From the NCBI RefSeq assembly GCF_028640845.1, contig NC_080546.1:17271020-17335019 (forward strand): DNA of 64,000 bases. Reading direction: 5' to 3'. Position 1 is the stretch's first letter. Each line of letters starts with the position of its first letter. This stretch comes from Ahaetulla prasina. Its lineage: Eukaryota; Chordata; Lepidosauria; Squamata; Colubridae. A program made the position numbers and the translations under genes. A model generated the notes under the pieces. The model was not told the DNA's origin, searched no databases, and was given only the letters and a program-made list of their open reading frames with translations. Shown piece after piece: positions 32,628 to 45,376 of this stretch.

Positions 32628-32737
32628 CAGGGCTGTCAAACTCCCAGCCTGCGGGCCACATGCGTCACGTGCTGGCCACACCCACGCCCGGTTTAGCGAA
32701 GGGGAAGTCCCGCGACAACGTGAGTTTAACACCCCTG
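32628..32737. mobile_element. hAT-type MITE (GTCAAACTC family)
   Basis: Termini CAGGGCTGTCAAACTC and GAGTTTAACACCCCTG. Flanks TATTAGAA and CATTAGAC match 6/8. Confidence 0.75.
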
Positions 32738-33877
32738 CATTAGACAGTTATATATAGAATTGTAACTGTTCGCTATTGTAATGACATATTATACATTAAT
32801 ATCTTTAAATCTCATTACTCCTTCTAATGCCTTGTAACAAATTTTATAACATTAAATCGTATCAGGACAACGACTGCATAACCTTTTATCAATTCATACT
32901 TCTAGCCAAATGGAGCTGCTGGCCAATTTTTTCTAAACCTTTTCTTCTATGACCAATAAACATTAAAAACCATATTATAACAAGGAACCTGATTAATAAT
33001 TTAAGACATTTCTTAACTGTTGATTATTAATGTAGAATATTCCATCTCTCTTTTGCAGAGTTTTTACAAACAACCAATATCAATCATAATAATATACTTG
33101 CCTAAAGAACTATAGATTTGGAATTGTAAAGTACATTTTTCAATAATAATAATAATAATTCTTCAAGAGTTGTAGACCTGGTAATAAGTCTGGACCAGAC
33201 TATGAAATCGAAAGAAGCTTTAATCAAATTGCCCTTCTATAGCTTTAGAAAATCCAAATGCTTTTTGCAATAATAAACTCCAGATGGTTGAAAAGTTTTG
33301 TTGGCAATAAGTGGAACTAAAGTGCAGTGTTATTAATCCATGATCTTTCATACATACATACATAGATACGTGAGCTTTGTAAAATAGAATTAGCCCAAAG
33401 GTATAAAATTCATGAACTAAGAATCAACATCATACTTCTTTATATGCCTAGCACCCTTCAGTATTGGAAATACAACTGAATTTTGGCCAGAAGAAAGAAC
33501 CAAGATACTGCCAAAGTATTAAAAAGTTAACATAGTCATATAGTTTTCATTTCCTCAGTTTTAAATTCCACAACAAAAATAGAAAGGAAAACATATGCTT
33601 AGCGATAAAACTAAAGATTGAGGAAGTTAAAATTTCCATTATCGTGTAAAACTCATCAATGCCACAATTAGGCTTGTCCTTCCCAAATGCTAAAAATCCA
33701 TTAAAGGTAGTAACAAAGGAATCAGTATAAATCTCAGTCTTAATGCAATGTTCATTTTTTACATATATCTTTACCTACCCATGAAGTCATTTTTAATCAT
33801 CACTTTATATCAATGTTGATGTGAGGCAGGGGCATATATCAGGGCTGCCAATAATGTCAGAAAGTGATATGCATCAC
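32738..33877. other. Intergenic AT-rich, no feature assigned
   Basis: Long AT-rich stretch with a short AATAAT run near 33143. No exon. It could be old LINE 3' UTR. Confidence 0.4.
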
Positions 33878-34062
33878 AAGAGCCAGTTTGGTGTAGCGGT
33901 TAAGGCGTCAGGTTAGAAATCTGAGGGATTGTGAGTTCTAGTCTCGTGCTGGACATGAAGCCAGCTGGGTGACCTTGGGCCAGTCACTTTCTCTCAGCCC
34001 TGGGAAGAAAACAATAGCAAATCACTTCTGAAGAAATTTTGCCAAGAAAACTGTTGACTTCT
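33878..34062 (+). mobile_element. MIR/CORE-like SINE
   Basis: GAGCCAGTTTGGTGTAGCGG head, then GTGACCTTGGGCCAGTCACT core. This is the classic tRNA head plus CORE layout. Confidence 0.75.
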
Positions 34063-34078
34063 CTAGGCCAGGGGTCTC

Positions 34079-34199
34079 TAACCTTGGTCCCTTTAAGACT
34101 TGTGGACTTCAACTCCCAGAGTTCGTCAGCCAGCTTTGCTCTGGGACTCTGGGAGTTGAAGTCCACAAGTCTTAAAGGGACCAAGGTTGGAGACCCCTG
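34079..34199. mobile_element. Fold-back hAT-type MITE
   Basis: CAGGGGTCTCTAACCTTGG to CCAAGGTTGGAGACCCCTG. Flanks CTCTAGGC and GCTTAGGC match at 5 of 8 positions. Confidence 0.85.
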
Positions 34200-34207
34200 G
34201 CTTAGGC

Positions 34208-35137
34208 AGTCTCTGAGAACTGGACAAGATCGAACAAAAGAAAAGAAAAAACGCATCGTATATGTTAAAAAGGGGACAGCTTCGATCAACCATTTGTGCC
34301 TTATATTGACATTGGTGTTGGACACCCTTAATATATTTTGATATAAAGCAGGGATTCCTTGACTTTTCATTACCAAATGGTTAAAATGCAGTGTTTTTCT
34401 ATTCATAGGAGATCCCAAGGATCACTGTTTTAAATTTAAGGTACGGTAATTCAATCGCTGGCTTCCAAAAAGGTACTGAGAAAAAAAAATACTCCATGAA
34501 GTAAGCTTAAATGCAACAGTGCACGGGAATAAAACTTGTATGCTATACCTATAGATAATATGATCATTTGAATTGGAAACCACCTGACTATTATCCCACC
34601 ATACTATGCACATTTTTATATCGAGGTTTTCCCATATATTCACAGGTTTTTAGTGAATAGAAGGGTAATTCTCATTCTATGCATTGCACACAAATTACAA
34701 TCCATAACAATGGATTGAAAATGTTTTACAGGCTGTAAATAACAAACAGAAATATCATGTCTTCATACTTGTGTGGCAACTAATAAAATTTGTAGCAAAA
34801 TTTGAGAGAAAAATAGTGTTAGCGTGTTTTCAATTTATATGTTCTACTTCGTGGATTGTATCCTCTAGGTTTTATTTACTAAGACTTACTTGATCTGGAT
34901 CACTGATCTGTAATACAGAATTGGATTGGTTTGGTTTGAATTGGACTGGTTAGTTAAGCAACCTTTTGTGCAATTGTAGCGCAGTACGGAGTACTGAAGA
35001 AAATATATGGCTGTCATTAAGAAAACATGAACTCAGGAAAACAGGAAGGTGTAAGAAAGATATTCAAGATTGCCTTGCCTAGAGTCTCTTTGATGTAAGA
35101 GAGAACACAGAACTGCTGCCAAGCTTTTGGGATTGTG
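34208..35137. other. Intergenic, no feature recognised
   Basis: AT-rich, without exon or repeat I can name. Confidence 0.4.
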
Positions 35138-35260
35138 AATAGAATAGAATAGAATAGAATAGAATAGAATAGAATAGAATAGAATAGAATAGAATAGAAT
35201 AGAAATTTTTTATTGGCCAAGTGTGATTGGACACACCAGGAATTTGTCTTGGTGAATTTA
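35138..35260 (-). mobile_element. AATAG-tailed LINE end, truncated
   Basis: About 13 GAATA units followed by TTATTGGCCAAGTGTGATTGG. Very short 3' fragment of the family at 38525-39240. Confidence 0.85.
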
Positions 35261-35270
35261 TAGTCTAAAT

Positions 35271-35390
35271 CAGGGATCTCCAACCTTAGTAACTTTAAGG
35301 TTTGTGGACTTCAACTCCCAGAATTCCTCAGCCTGAACTCTGGGAGTTGAAGTCCACAAACCTTAAAGTTACTAAGGTTGGAGACCCCTG
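35271..35390. mobile_element. Fold-back hAT-type MITE
   Basis: Perfect 8-bp target duplication GTCTAAAT at 35263-35270 and 35391-35398, placed a few bases after an AATAG LINE end. Confidence 0.95.
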
Positions 35391-35484
35391 GTCTAAATCA
35401 AGCTATATCTTATCTGTACATTGCCCAAAGTCAATGAGGAGATGGGCAATTTCAAAATTTGATAAATAAAAATTATAAACACTA

Positions 35485-35776
35485 CAGTGGTGGGATTCCA
35501 TTTTTTTTATTACTGGTTCTGTGGGCATGGCTTGGTGGGCGTGGCATGGCTTGGTGGGCGTGGCAGGGGAGAATACTGTAAAATCTCCATTCCCACCCCA
35601 TTCCAGGGGAAGGTTACTGCAAAATCCCCATTTCCTCCTAATCAGCTGGGACTCAGGAGGGAGAGAATAGATGGGGGGGGGACAGTCAGAGGTGGTATTT
35701 ACCAGTTCTCCGAACTGTTCAAAATTTCCACTACCGGTTCTCCAGAACTGGTCAGAACCTGCTGAATACTATTCTG
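35485..35776 (+). mobile_element. hAT-type element, GGTTCTCC family
   Basis: CAGTGGTGGGATTCC to a decayed terminus ending TATTCTG. Perfect 8-bp target duplication AAACACTA at 35477-35484 and 35777-35784. Confidence 0.95.
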
Positions 35777-35976
35777 AAACACTATCAATAAGGTAGAGTT
35801 TTAGTATTTCTTGTGGTATTGTCACCAGTCCTGGTTTATCTCCAATGACTTGGTTACACTTCATGGTTATACTTCAGACCATGAATCAGTTACTATCCTG
35901 TTTGTTGAGAAATATGATTAATCTGGAATTCTGCATTTCAGAACCATTTAGTATCTGGAGAAGAATTAAGCACATA

Positions 35977-36207
35977 CAGTGGTACCTTGGTACTCAACTG
36001 CTTTGAAACTCATAGAATTTGGTACTCAGTGCATTTTGACGTAAAATTTTTGTCCTGGTACTCATCATTTGTTTGGTACTCAACACACAAGCTAGTTGTT
36101 GTTGCTGTCACCTGTCTTATTGGGGAAAAATTTGTTTGGTGCTCATTATTTTTGGTAGTCATCATGCCTCCTGAAACCAATTAACGATGAGTACCAAGGT
36201 ACCACTA
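35977..36207. mobile_element. Mariner-like MITE
   Basis: CAGTGGTACCTTGGTACTC at the left and GAGTACCAAGGTACCACT at the right form terminal inverted repeats. TA precedes the left end; the right edge is slightly decayed. Confidence 0.75.
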
Positions 36208-36344
36208 TGATTATTTGAAAATAACCCGAGAACCTATTTTTAAATGGTAGCATTCCCTTCTAGAAGTTATTTATGTTTGAATCAAGGATTAATTTTGTTT
36301 GGGATACATTTGATGTTATTGCTATTTATTGATGGGTGGGTCCA

Positions 36345-36350
36345 TTTATT
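36345..36350 (-). terminator. Candidate poly(A) signal of copy A
   Basis: AATAAA on the minus strand, about 345 bp after the stop codon. A second one lies at 36325-36330. AATAAA is common in AT-rich DNA, so this is a weak call. Confidence 0.35.
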
Positions 36351-36693
36351 TAAATAGGTTATTATCATTTAATGTTGTGAATCAGCATGGGCTACGTCAG
36401 GAGTATGCGGAAACAAATAAAATATAAATAAAATCAATGCCACCGATATTAGTCTCTAGACTTGTAAGCAGGAAATAACTGACATTTGATTTTTCAGACT
36501 TTTTGACACGCAACCAAACAATATATGAGGGTATTATAAAGGCAAACATCTTGGCTGAAGGCTGAGACTTTTCTTGTTTGTGAGTTCGAAAGAATACAGT
36601 TAGGAGAGAAATAGTCTTTTTTTTTTCTCATTCTCCTCTTTAAATTATTCTGGATTGGAGTAACTGGATTGGACCTTTGACAACTTTGTGGAC

Positions 36694-36841
36694 TTAAGAG
36701 AACTTTTTCATGAAATATAGCTTGAAGTAAGAAATGGTAAGGAAAATGATGGTCATGCAAGCCAATGCCACATAATTCTGCCATAACCCCCAACTAGTTG
36801 CATCAATCCCTTGGCTTTCCAGATATTGTTCTCCGGTGCAC
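36694..36841 (-). CDS. ABCG2: Copy A exon 16 (TM6, stop)
   Basis: 148 bp, acceptor TAG; stop TAA at 36696-36694. It encodes [29 protein letters not shown] and [14 protein letters not shown], ending MKKFS (human ends LKKYS). The first Cys is the third extracellular cysteine. Confidence 0.97.
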
Positions 36842-39800
36842 CTAGAAAGAAACACAAGCAGAGATTTTTAATCATCAGAAGCTCCACCACAGATGTCAGA
36901 AGTTTGTGTGGTACCAATAGAGGAGAATATTTGTAGTTCAGGGTTGAAAATGAGGAGTCCTTGGTGCTCTCTGAGCTTGGTTGTTTTTTTGCATAACCCA
37001 AAACTAGGTAACGTCATCATCAGTACATCTCATGGTGTTACCTAGTCTGGGTAATGAAACATCTGCAAACAACCAAGCTCAGAGAGCACCAAAGGACCCT
37101 CGGTCTTGTGTGGACCAACAACTGCAAACATGGAGGTGGCCAATTTAATTTAATTTAATTTAATTTAATTTAATTTAATATTTATATTTCTGCCTATTCA
37201 CTCATAGTGACTCAAGGTGGCTTACAGAATATAAAATCTCATTTAAAACAATAAAACTAACAAAAAGAATCAAATAAATTAATATAATATAATAAAATTA
37301 TTATATAAATATAATATAATAATAATTATAATTATAAATAGGATATGATAAGATATATGATAACCTAACATAATGTAACGTAACGTAACATAACATAATC
37401 ACACTCCACCCCTCACTCCCCACCCTGGCAACAACAGATCACACAAGCCATTTAATGGGTTCCATCCCGCTCTGGTTTCCCCAGGCCTGCTGGCAGAACC
37501 AGGTCTTCAGCACCTTCCAGAAGAGTATTAGAGTGGGGACTGTTCTAATCTCTGGGGGAATGATGTTCCAGAGAGAGGGAGCCACCACGGAGGAGGCCCT
37601 TCTTCTGGGTCCCACAAGGTGTATCTCCCTCGGGGATGGGACCCGCAGCATTCCCTGCCTCCCCGTTCTGATGGGTCGGGTAGATGTGACCGGCAAGAGA
37701 TGCTCCCTCAGATCACCTGGTCCCAAGCCATGAAGGGCTTTAAAGGTGACAACCAGCACCCTGAATTGCACTCGGAGCCAATGTAGCTCCTGCAGGAGAG
37801 GTGATACATGTGTACACCGGGGTCTGCACAAAACCATGCGGGCCACTGCATTTTGCACCACCTGGAGCTTCTGAATGCTCTTCAAGGGCAGCGCCATGTA
37901 GAGCGTGTTACAATAGTCAAGACAGAAAGTGACTAAGGATGGATATGGATTGGTTTGAGGGCGGCCTTAAAACCAACACATAGTAATATTGTAAAATCAG
38001 GCTAGTCATGCGATGAGCCACTTAATGACTAACATGATTTACAACTATAATTCCAAACTCAATTGCGGTTGTAAGTTGTTGGTATTATCAGTGCAAAGTC
38101 TTTACATAGGAAAATATATTCTGGGGGACCTGATCAGACTTAGGTGCTTTTCTCCTCCTGATTCCCACTTTACAGGATTCAAGACTTCATTAACAATATT
38201 TAAAGGATAAAATGTAATTTCTTTCACTTAGAATATCTCGTACCAGAATTGCCTCAAGTCTTTAGTACTAGGCAGAGTTAAGAAAAACAGAGATCCGTAC
38301 TTACATCCGAATTGTGCTAACTTCTGTGCAATTGGCGGTGCTCCCGTTTTTACTGGTCTGCAAATTGCAGAAGTCAAGACCCACAAATTCATTAATCTGC
38401 AATGCCTTTGAAGATGAGAAAACATAACACAATAGTGTTTTTGAAAACATACACAAAGCAAGCACTATAAACACAACAATATGTGTATGCATTCAGAAGT
38501 ATCGCATATTACGTGTGTTAGACTTATAATGAAAAGTTTTAATGAAAACATCATTAAAAAAGGACAACAAAGAATGTTCTTTCTGCGCCAACTCAGTAAG
38601 CTCAAACTGCCCAAGGAGCTGCTGATCCAATTCTACAGAGGAATTATTGAGTCTGTCATTTGCACCTCTATAACTGTCTGGTTCGGTTCTGCAACCCAAC
38701 AAGAAAAACACAGACTTCAGAGGATAATTAGAACTGCAGAAAAAATAATTGCTACCAACTTGCCTTCCATTGAGGACCTGTATACTGCACGAATCAAGAA
38801 GAGAGCCGTGAAAATATTTGCAGATCCCTCGCATCCTGGACATAAACTGTTTCAACTCCTACCCTCAAAACGACGCTATAGAGCACTGCACACCAGAACA
38901 ACTAGACACAAGAACAGTTTTTTCCCGAAGGCCATCACTCTGCTAAACAAATAATTCCCTCAACACTGTCAGACTATTTACTGAATCTGCACTACTATTA
39001 ATCGTTTCATAGTTCCCATCACCAATCTCTTTCCACTTATGACTGTATGACTATAACTTGTTGCTGGCAATCCTTATGATTTATATTGATATATTGATCA
39101 TCAATTGTGTTGTAAATGTTGTACCTTGATGAACATATCTTTTCTTTTATGTACACTGAGAGCATATGCACCAAGACAAATTCCTTGTGTGTCCAATCAC
39201 ACTTGGCCAATAAAATTCTATTCTATTCTATTCTAATATACCCACTGCTGTTAAAATTGCCCCTTTGTCGACCCTGATGATGACATATGTGTAGCCATTT
39301 TTTATTGTCTATTTTTTTTCTTAGCTTTTAGGTCTGCTGGTAAAGAAATGTAGTATTACTTGAGGCTCACCACTCTGTAACTGCCACTCTGTAACTGTTC
39401 AGAGGGGGGGTTATAGAGATAAAGGGGGAATGTGTCTAGGTGGCATTTCTTCCTGTGGGAACAGAAAAAATGCCTGCAGTGGGAGGAAGGTGGAGTTTGG
39501 AGTCCCCAGGACTGATGGACTGATAGTTGACTGGAGATTGTGACTCAGGGGCGAAGTTTCAAACTTCAAACTTTTGCTTTTTATTGGGTGTAATTCCGGA
39601 TCCAGATTAGAGTCAGAATGGCACCGAGTCCTTGCCAATTTGATATGTTCCTAATAAATAGACTCTAATGGAAAATGGATGCCTTGGATTTTATTTCATG
39701 GGACATGTTACTTGGGAGCGTGACACCCTTTAGTCAGTGGTGGGATTCAAAAATTTTTACTACTGGTTCTGTGGGCATGGCTTGGTGGGCGTGGCAGGGG

Positions 39801-42800
39801 AAGGATACTGCAAAATCCCCATTTCCTCCCCGATCTGCTGGGACTCAAGAGGCAGAGAATAGATGGAGGCGGGGCCAGACATAGGTGGCATTTACCGGTT
39901 CTCCAAACTACTCAACATTTCTGCTACCGGTTCTCCAGTACTGGTCAGAACCTGCTGAATACCACCTCTGCTTTAGTTGTATGTTTAGCTGCACTGGAGT
40001 CATAACCAATAAAAGATATATCAATATTCTCTTCTTGTATTATTAGTCTCATGAAATTACAGAACAGAGATTCTGAGGTCTTGAACTGATTTAATTTATT
40101 TGCTATTCACACTATTGTGGGCTAGAGAATGTGGATGGATGTGTGGATGGATGGATGGATGGACGGATGGGTGGATGGACGGATGGATGGAAAGGTACAT
40201 ATTAGCCCATTCTTCTTTTCAAGATGATGTAGCACTTACTGTCATGCCATATCGAGGGATGCTGAAGTACTGGAGCCAAGAAAGCCATGGCAGAATACTG
40301 GTGAGATTTACCAGCAACCCGGAGAAAATCTGAAGATCAAATCAAAGATGCAAAATTCATTGAATAAAGGAATGTAATTTTTGAAACTATAATCAATAAA
40401 TGATCAAACATCTCCCAGAATGTTAAAAGACTGTTCTGTTTTCTCAACTAAATCCTTTCGCTTCCTTCTGCGTGTGGTATCTTCTGTATCCCATCTTGGG
40501 TTTTCAAACTATTTATCATCAAATTAGTGGTAAGAGAAATGCCCATATTTGGGCTTGAATGTTGATGTGTAACCTACACAGCCTGAACCTGAATAGCATT
40601 ATGTGGGATAAGGATGATAACAGGGAGGGGGACAAGCGAATGGTTAAAGATAAAGGTAAAGGTTCCCCTTACACATATGTGCTAGTCATTCCTGACTCTA
40701 GAGGCAGTGCTCATCTCCGTTTCAAAGCCGAAGAGCCAGCACTGTCCGAAGATGTCTCCGTGGTCATGTGACCGGCATGACTAAACGCCAAAGTCGCACG
40801 GAACGCTGCTACCTTCCAACATTTTTAAGGTGCTTTCAAACTGCTAGGTTGGCAGAAGCTGGGACAAGGAACGGGAGCTCACCCCGTTGCGCAGGTTAGG
40901 GTTAGGGTTAGTCAATAGGGAAGTCACAGTCAAGCAATGGAAACACCATCTTCTTATGTGTGTTGTGGCAACAAATTCCAAAGGAAAGGGCTTTGATTCC
41001 ATGTTTGGGGTGGTTGACAACTTTTTTGACCCCTTGGCTACCTCTGAAGTTGGACAAAGTAGCCTTAATGAGACTTCCGTTCAAGGTACTCACAATCATA
41101 AAAACAAAGCTGATTGTCACCAGGAGATTGGCGACAGCCACCACATTGTGTCCTGTAGCAATAGCAAGTGCCATAGAGGTTGCAGTGTATGACACCATCA
41201 TCAGAGTGAACATCATTATAAAGAAAGCCTCTACGGTGGGTTTCAGGCCTTGAGAACAAGAAAAGCAGGATTGGAATGTCAATCTTGTTATATTGTCAAA
41301 CATTATTTTACCCTGAAGATTAGATTAGATTATTTTTTTTGGTTACATAATTCATTCCGATTTGCATAAAGATGCCTTTTAGTTTTTATAATGCCTACCA
41401 TATAGTTTTATAGTTTAGTTTTATAACATCTATCCACAAAACATTTGTTTGCAGATATATATTTTTCCAGATAGACGAAAGATGATAAACTTACCTAGCA
41501 TGAAATAAATTATGCAGGTGAAAATTATGCTGGGTAAAGTCCTCATAGGTATTAAATCAGCCATTAGTTTAGAGAAGAAGTATGCAGAAATTCGGTAGTA
41601 TCCACTGATATATTCATGTCTATAACAAAACAGTCCAAAAAAGTATATCAGATACTCCAATAACTTTCACTCATTATAAATATATAGGTGTCATGAATTG
41701 CAGCAGAATGACCATTCCTTGGAAATTATCCTGACTGGAATAATTGCATTTGCAAAAGATCTACAGTTTTAGTTTGACCTCTTACAATAAGTGTACACAG
41801 TACATCGAATAATAATGTAACTACTGTTTATGGAATAAATCAGAAGCTGTATTTATGCTCTATACATAAAACCTAGCTCAGCATTTCAAACCTCTATGGC
41901 TAAGTTCACAAACTAGATAGATCAGTAACAGTAACAGAGTTGGAAGGGACCTTGGAGGTCATCTAGTCCACCCCCCTGCTCACGCAGCAGACCTGTACTA
42001 GGGATTCGAACCACTGAACTGCCAACCTTTCTGATCGACAAGCCCAGTGTCTAAGCCACTGAGCCACCTAGTCCAGGGGTCTCCAACCTTGGCCACTTTA
42101 AGACTTGAGGAATTCTGGGAGTTGAAGTCCACAAGTTTTAAAGTGGCCAAGGTTGGAGACCCCTGGCCTAGTCAGTAAAGCAATAAAGAAATCAAAAAAT
42201 AAATATCACATTTTGATATATCCTAACAACAATATTTATTCAAATCACAAACTCTCATGCTTAGAATAGACATATCTATTTCTGCGAAAACTGTGATTCC
42301 TTGTAATTTAAGACATTTCATATTTGCCCCTATATATTTTTAAAATTACAGATTAAAGCCAGCATTCCAAACTTATTAACCTGATCTTTTGTTTCAGGAA
42401 GACTTTTTTTTTTATCTCTTGCATATCAGTTATGCTTGCAAATTTGTTTTTAATGAATGTTTTGAATATTCTTTTGCCTACCCATGGAGCTGTGGTGGCT
42501 CAATGGTTAGAATGCAGTATTGCAGGCTAAATCTGCCAACTGCCAACAGTTTGATCCTGCCAGCAGTTCAATCCTGACTGGCTCAAGGTGGATTCAGCCT
42601 TTCATCCTTGGTGGGCGTGGCAGGGGAAGGATACTGTAAAATCTCCATTTCCTCCTGATCAGCTGGGACTTGGGAGGCAGAGAATAGATGGGGGCGGGGC
42701 CAGTCAGAATTTTTAATACCGGTTCTCCGAACTACTCAAAATTTCCGCTACCAGTTCTCCAGAACTGGTCAGAATCTGCTGAAACTCACCTCTGCTATAG

Positions 42801-42975
42801 ATACACACATACACACACACACACACACACCCCACAATGAGGTTCAAACTCGCACACCCCTTGTTTTATTTATTTTTATTTATTTATTTTATTTTGCCAT
42901 AACATCATACAAAAAGATTATATAGCATATAAACATATATATGAGTAAATGTTAGGAGGTATAAGCATATATATG

Positions 42976-43051
<76 letters not shown>

Positions 43052-45343
43052 GAAGAAAAGAAAAACAATAGGACAGGAACGGTAGGCACATTTGTGCGCT
43101 TATGCACGCCCCTTATGGTCCTCTTAGGAATAGGGTGAGGTCAATAGTAGAAAGTTTTTGGTTAAAGCTTTTAGGATTATGGGAAGAGACAACAGAGTCA
43201 AGCAAAGTATTCCAAGCACTGATGATTCTGTTACAGAAGTCATATTTTCTGCAATCTAAATTAAAGCGGTTAACATTAAGTTTAAATCTATTGGTTGCTC
43301 TTGTATTATTGCAATTAAAGCTGAAGTAGTCTTTAACAGGAAGGACATTACAATAGATGATTCTATGAGTTAAACTTAGGTCTTGTTGAAGGCGACAATA
43401 ACATTCTTGTGGCCTAGAATGTTCCTATCAATTCCAAGGAGACTATACTGCAAGTGAAGAGCTAACAGATTAAAAGATTTATCACCAAATAAAGAATTCT
43501 TTTAGATGTTCATCACCTATTATTATTCCTATTTTGTCTAGGAATGCTTACTTACATAAATATTTTCTTCTCTACCACGAAGAGTTCAATTGCTGAAATG
43601 CTGCTGAAACACTGATTAGTAGTCATAAAGAACATGGCACCAATTCTAGCAAAAAAAACAACAACATCAGATTGACATTGTGAGAAACTAGTCTTTTCAA
43701 ACGGCTTTTTAAAAAATAAAATAAAATAAGTGAGCCCAGTGCTCCTAGGTTTTATTTTCTTAGCAAAAAAATGTTCTGTCATTTGTGTTCTAGAACAGGG
43801 GTCTCCAACCTTGGCAACTTTAAGCCTGATGGACTTCAACTCCCAAAATGCCCTAGCCAGCTTTGTTTTGCTCAGCTTTGCTGGCTAGGGCATTCTGGGA
43901 ATTGAAGTCCACCAGGCTTAAAGTTGCCAAGGTTGGAGACCCCTGTTCTAGAAGGTGAATAGTAGATCAAAGAGAATGATTCAGAAAAGAAAGTTTCACT
44001 GGATCTACAAAAGAAACTGGCTGAGGTTTTAAACTTTAAAAGGGAAATACAAACGATAAACCAAGAGAGTGACCTATTTTTTCCCCTAAAAAGTTGTCAA
44101 AAAAGGAACAAAAATCTTGCTTTAATCTTGATCAAAAAATGCACGTTTTATCAAAATTAAAACAAGAAAAGTTATTTCTTCTGGTAACCTTTTATCTCAG
44201 TTTTGTGTGGGTGGTGGGTTTTGTTTTGTTTTTTGGCTTTCTAAGCAACAGATCTTGCTATTAAACAGTGAAGGTGACAGATGTCACCCTCTTTTATGAA
44301 AAGCACAACTTATTTCCATATTTCTAGCCTTTTTCATAGCAGAATTGAAGCACTATCCCCAAAATATAATTTGTATAATGATGCCATTATGCAAAAATAT
44401 GTACTGTACATAGTGATAAATATCACACAAAATAGTGGAAGCCTCTCCACTTCCCCATACATTTTTCTGTAATTAACATGTTCAATCTGTCAAAATAAGG
44501 CTTCACTTTATTTCAAGTTATCCTTGTTGGAATTTGCAATCAAAACAAATACCAGTATCACTCATTTAATTTCCTTATTATCCCCAAAGGACTCACCTAT
44601 TTTGCAAACCTTTGCCATCATTTGTTACACCAAAGAATATGGCACCCACGACTAATCCCAGGAAAATTGTAACCAGTAACTGAAATATAAATATGTCATA
44701 TTATGTTCAGTTGTACATCATCATGGTGCACAAATTGACATCATCAAAACGAAAGACAATTTTTGCTTATTTTTCTCCCCCAAATGACTTTCATTCATTC
44801 TTTTAAAAATCGAAGCCATCATGCTATAAAAAATGAATTTTCCAGTCATCATTACTAACTGTGTTTAAGATAAGATAGCCTTTTTTGTCATTTTTTACTG
44901 CAAGCACACTGGCATACATTAAAAATGAAATTCTGTTGCCTGCTCTCAAAAGAAAGTATATACAGTATCTACCTATACCTATACATAACACACATAAAAA
45001 GGTGTTAGTCATTCCTGACTCTAGGGGGCAGTGCTCATCTCCGTTTCAAAGCCGAAGAGCCAGCGTTGTCTGAAGACATCTCCATGGTCATGTGGCCGGC
45101 ATGACTAAATGCCAAAGGTGCACAGAACGCTGTTACCTTCCCACCAAAGGTGGTCCCTATTTTTCTACTTGCATTTTTTACGTGCTTTCAAACTGCTAGG
45201 TTGGCAGAAGCTGGGAGAAGTAACGGGCGTTCACCCCGTTACATGGCAGCACTAGGGATTCGAACCACTGAACTGCCGACCTTTCGATCGACAAGCTCAG
45301 GGTCTTAGCCACTGTGTTCCTATATAACACACATATACACATG

Positions 45344-45376
<33 letters not shown>

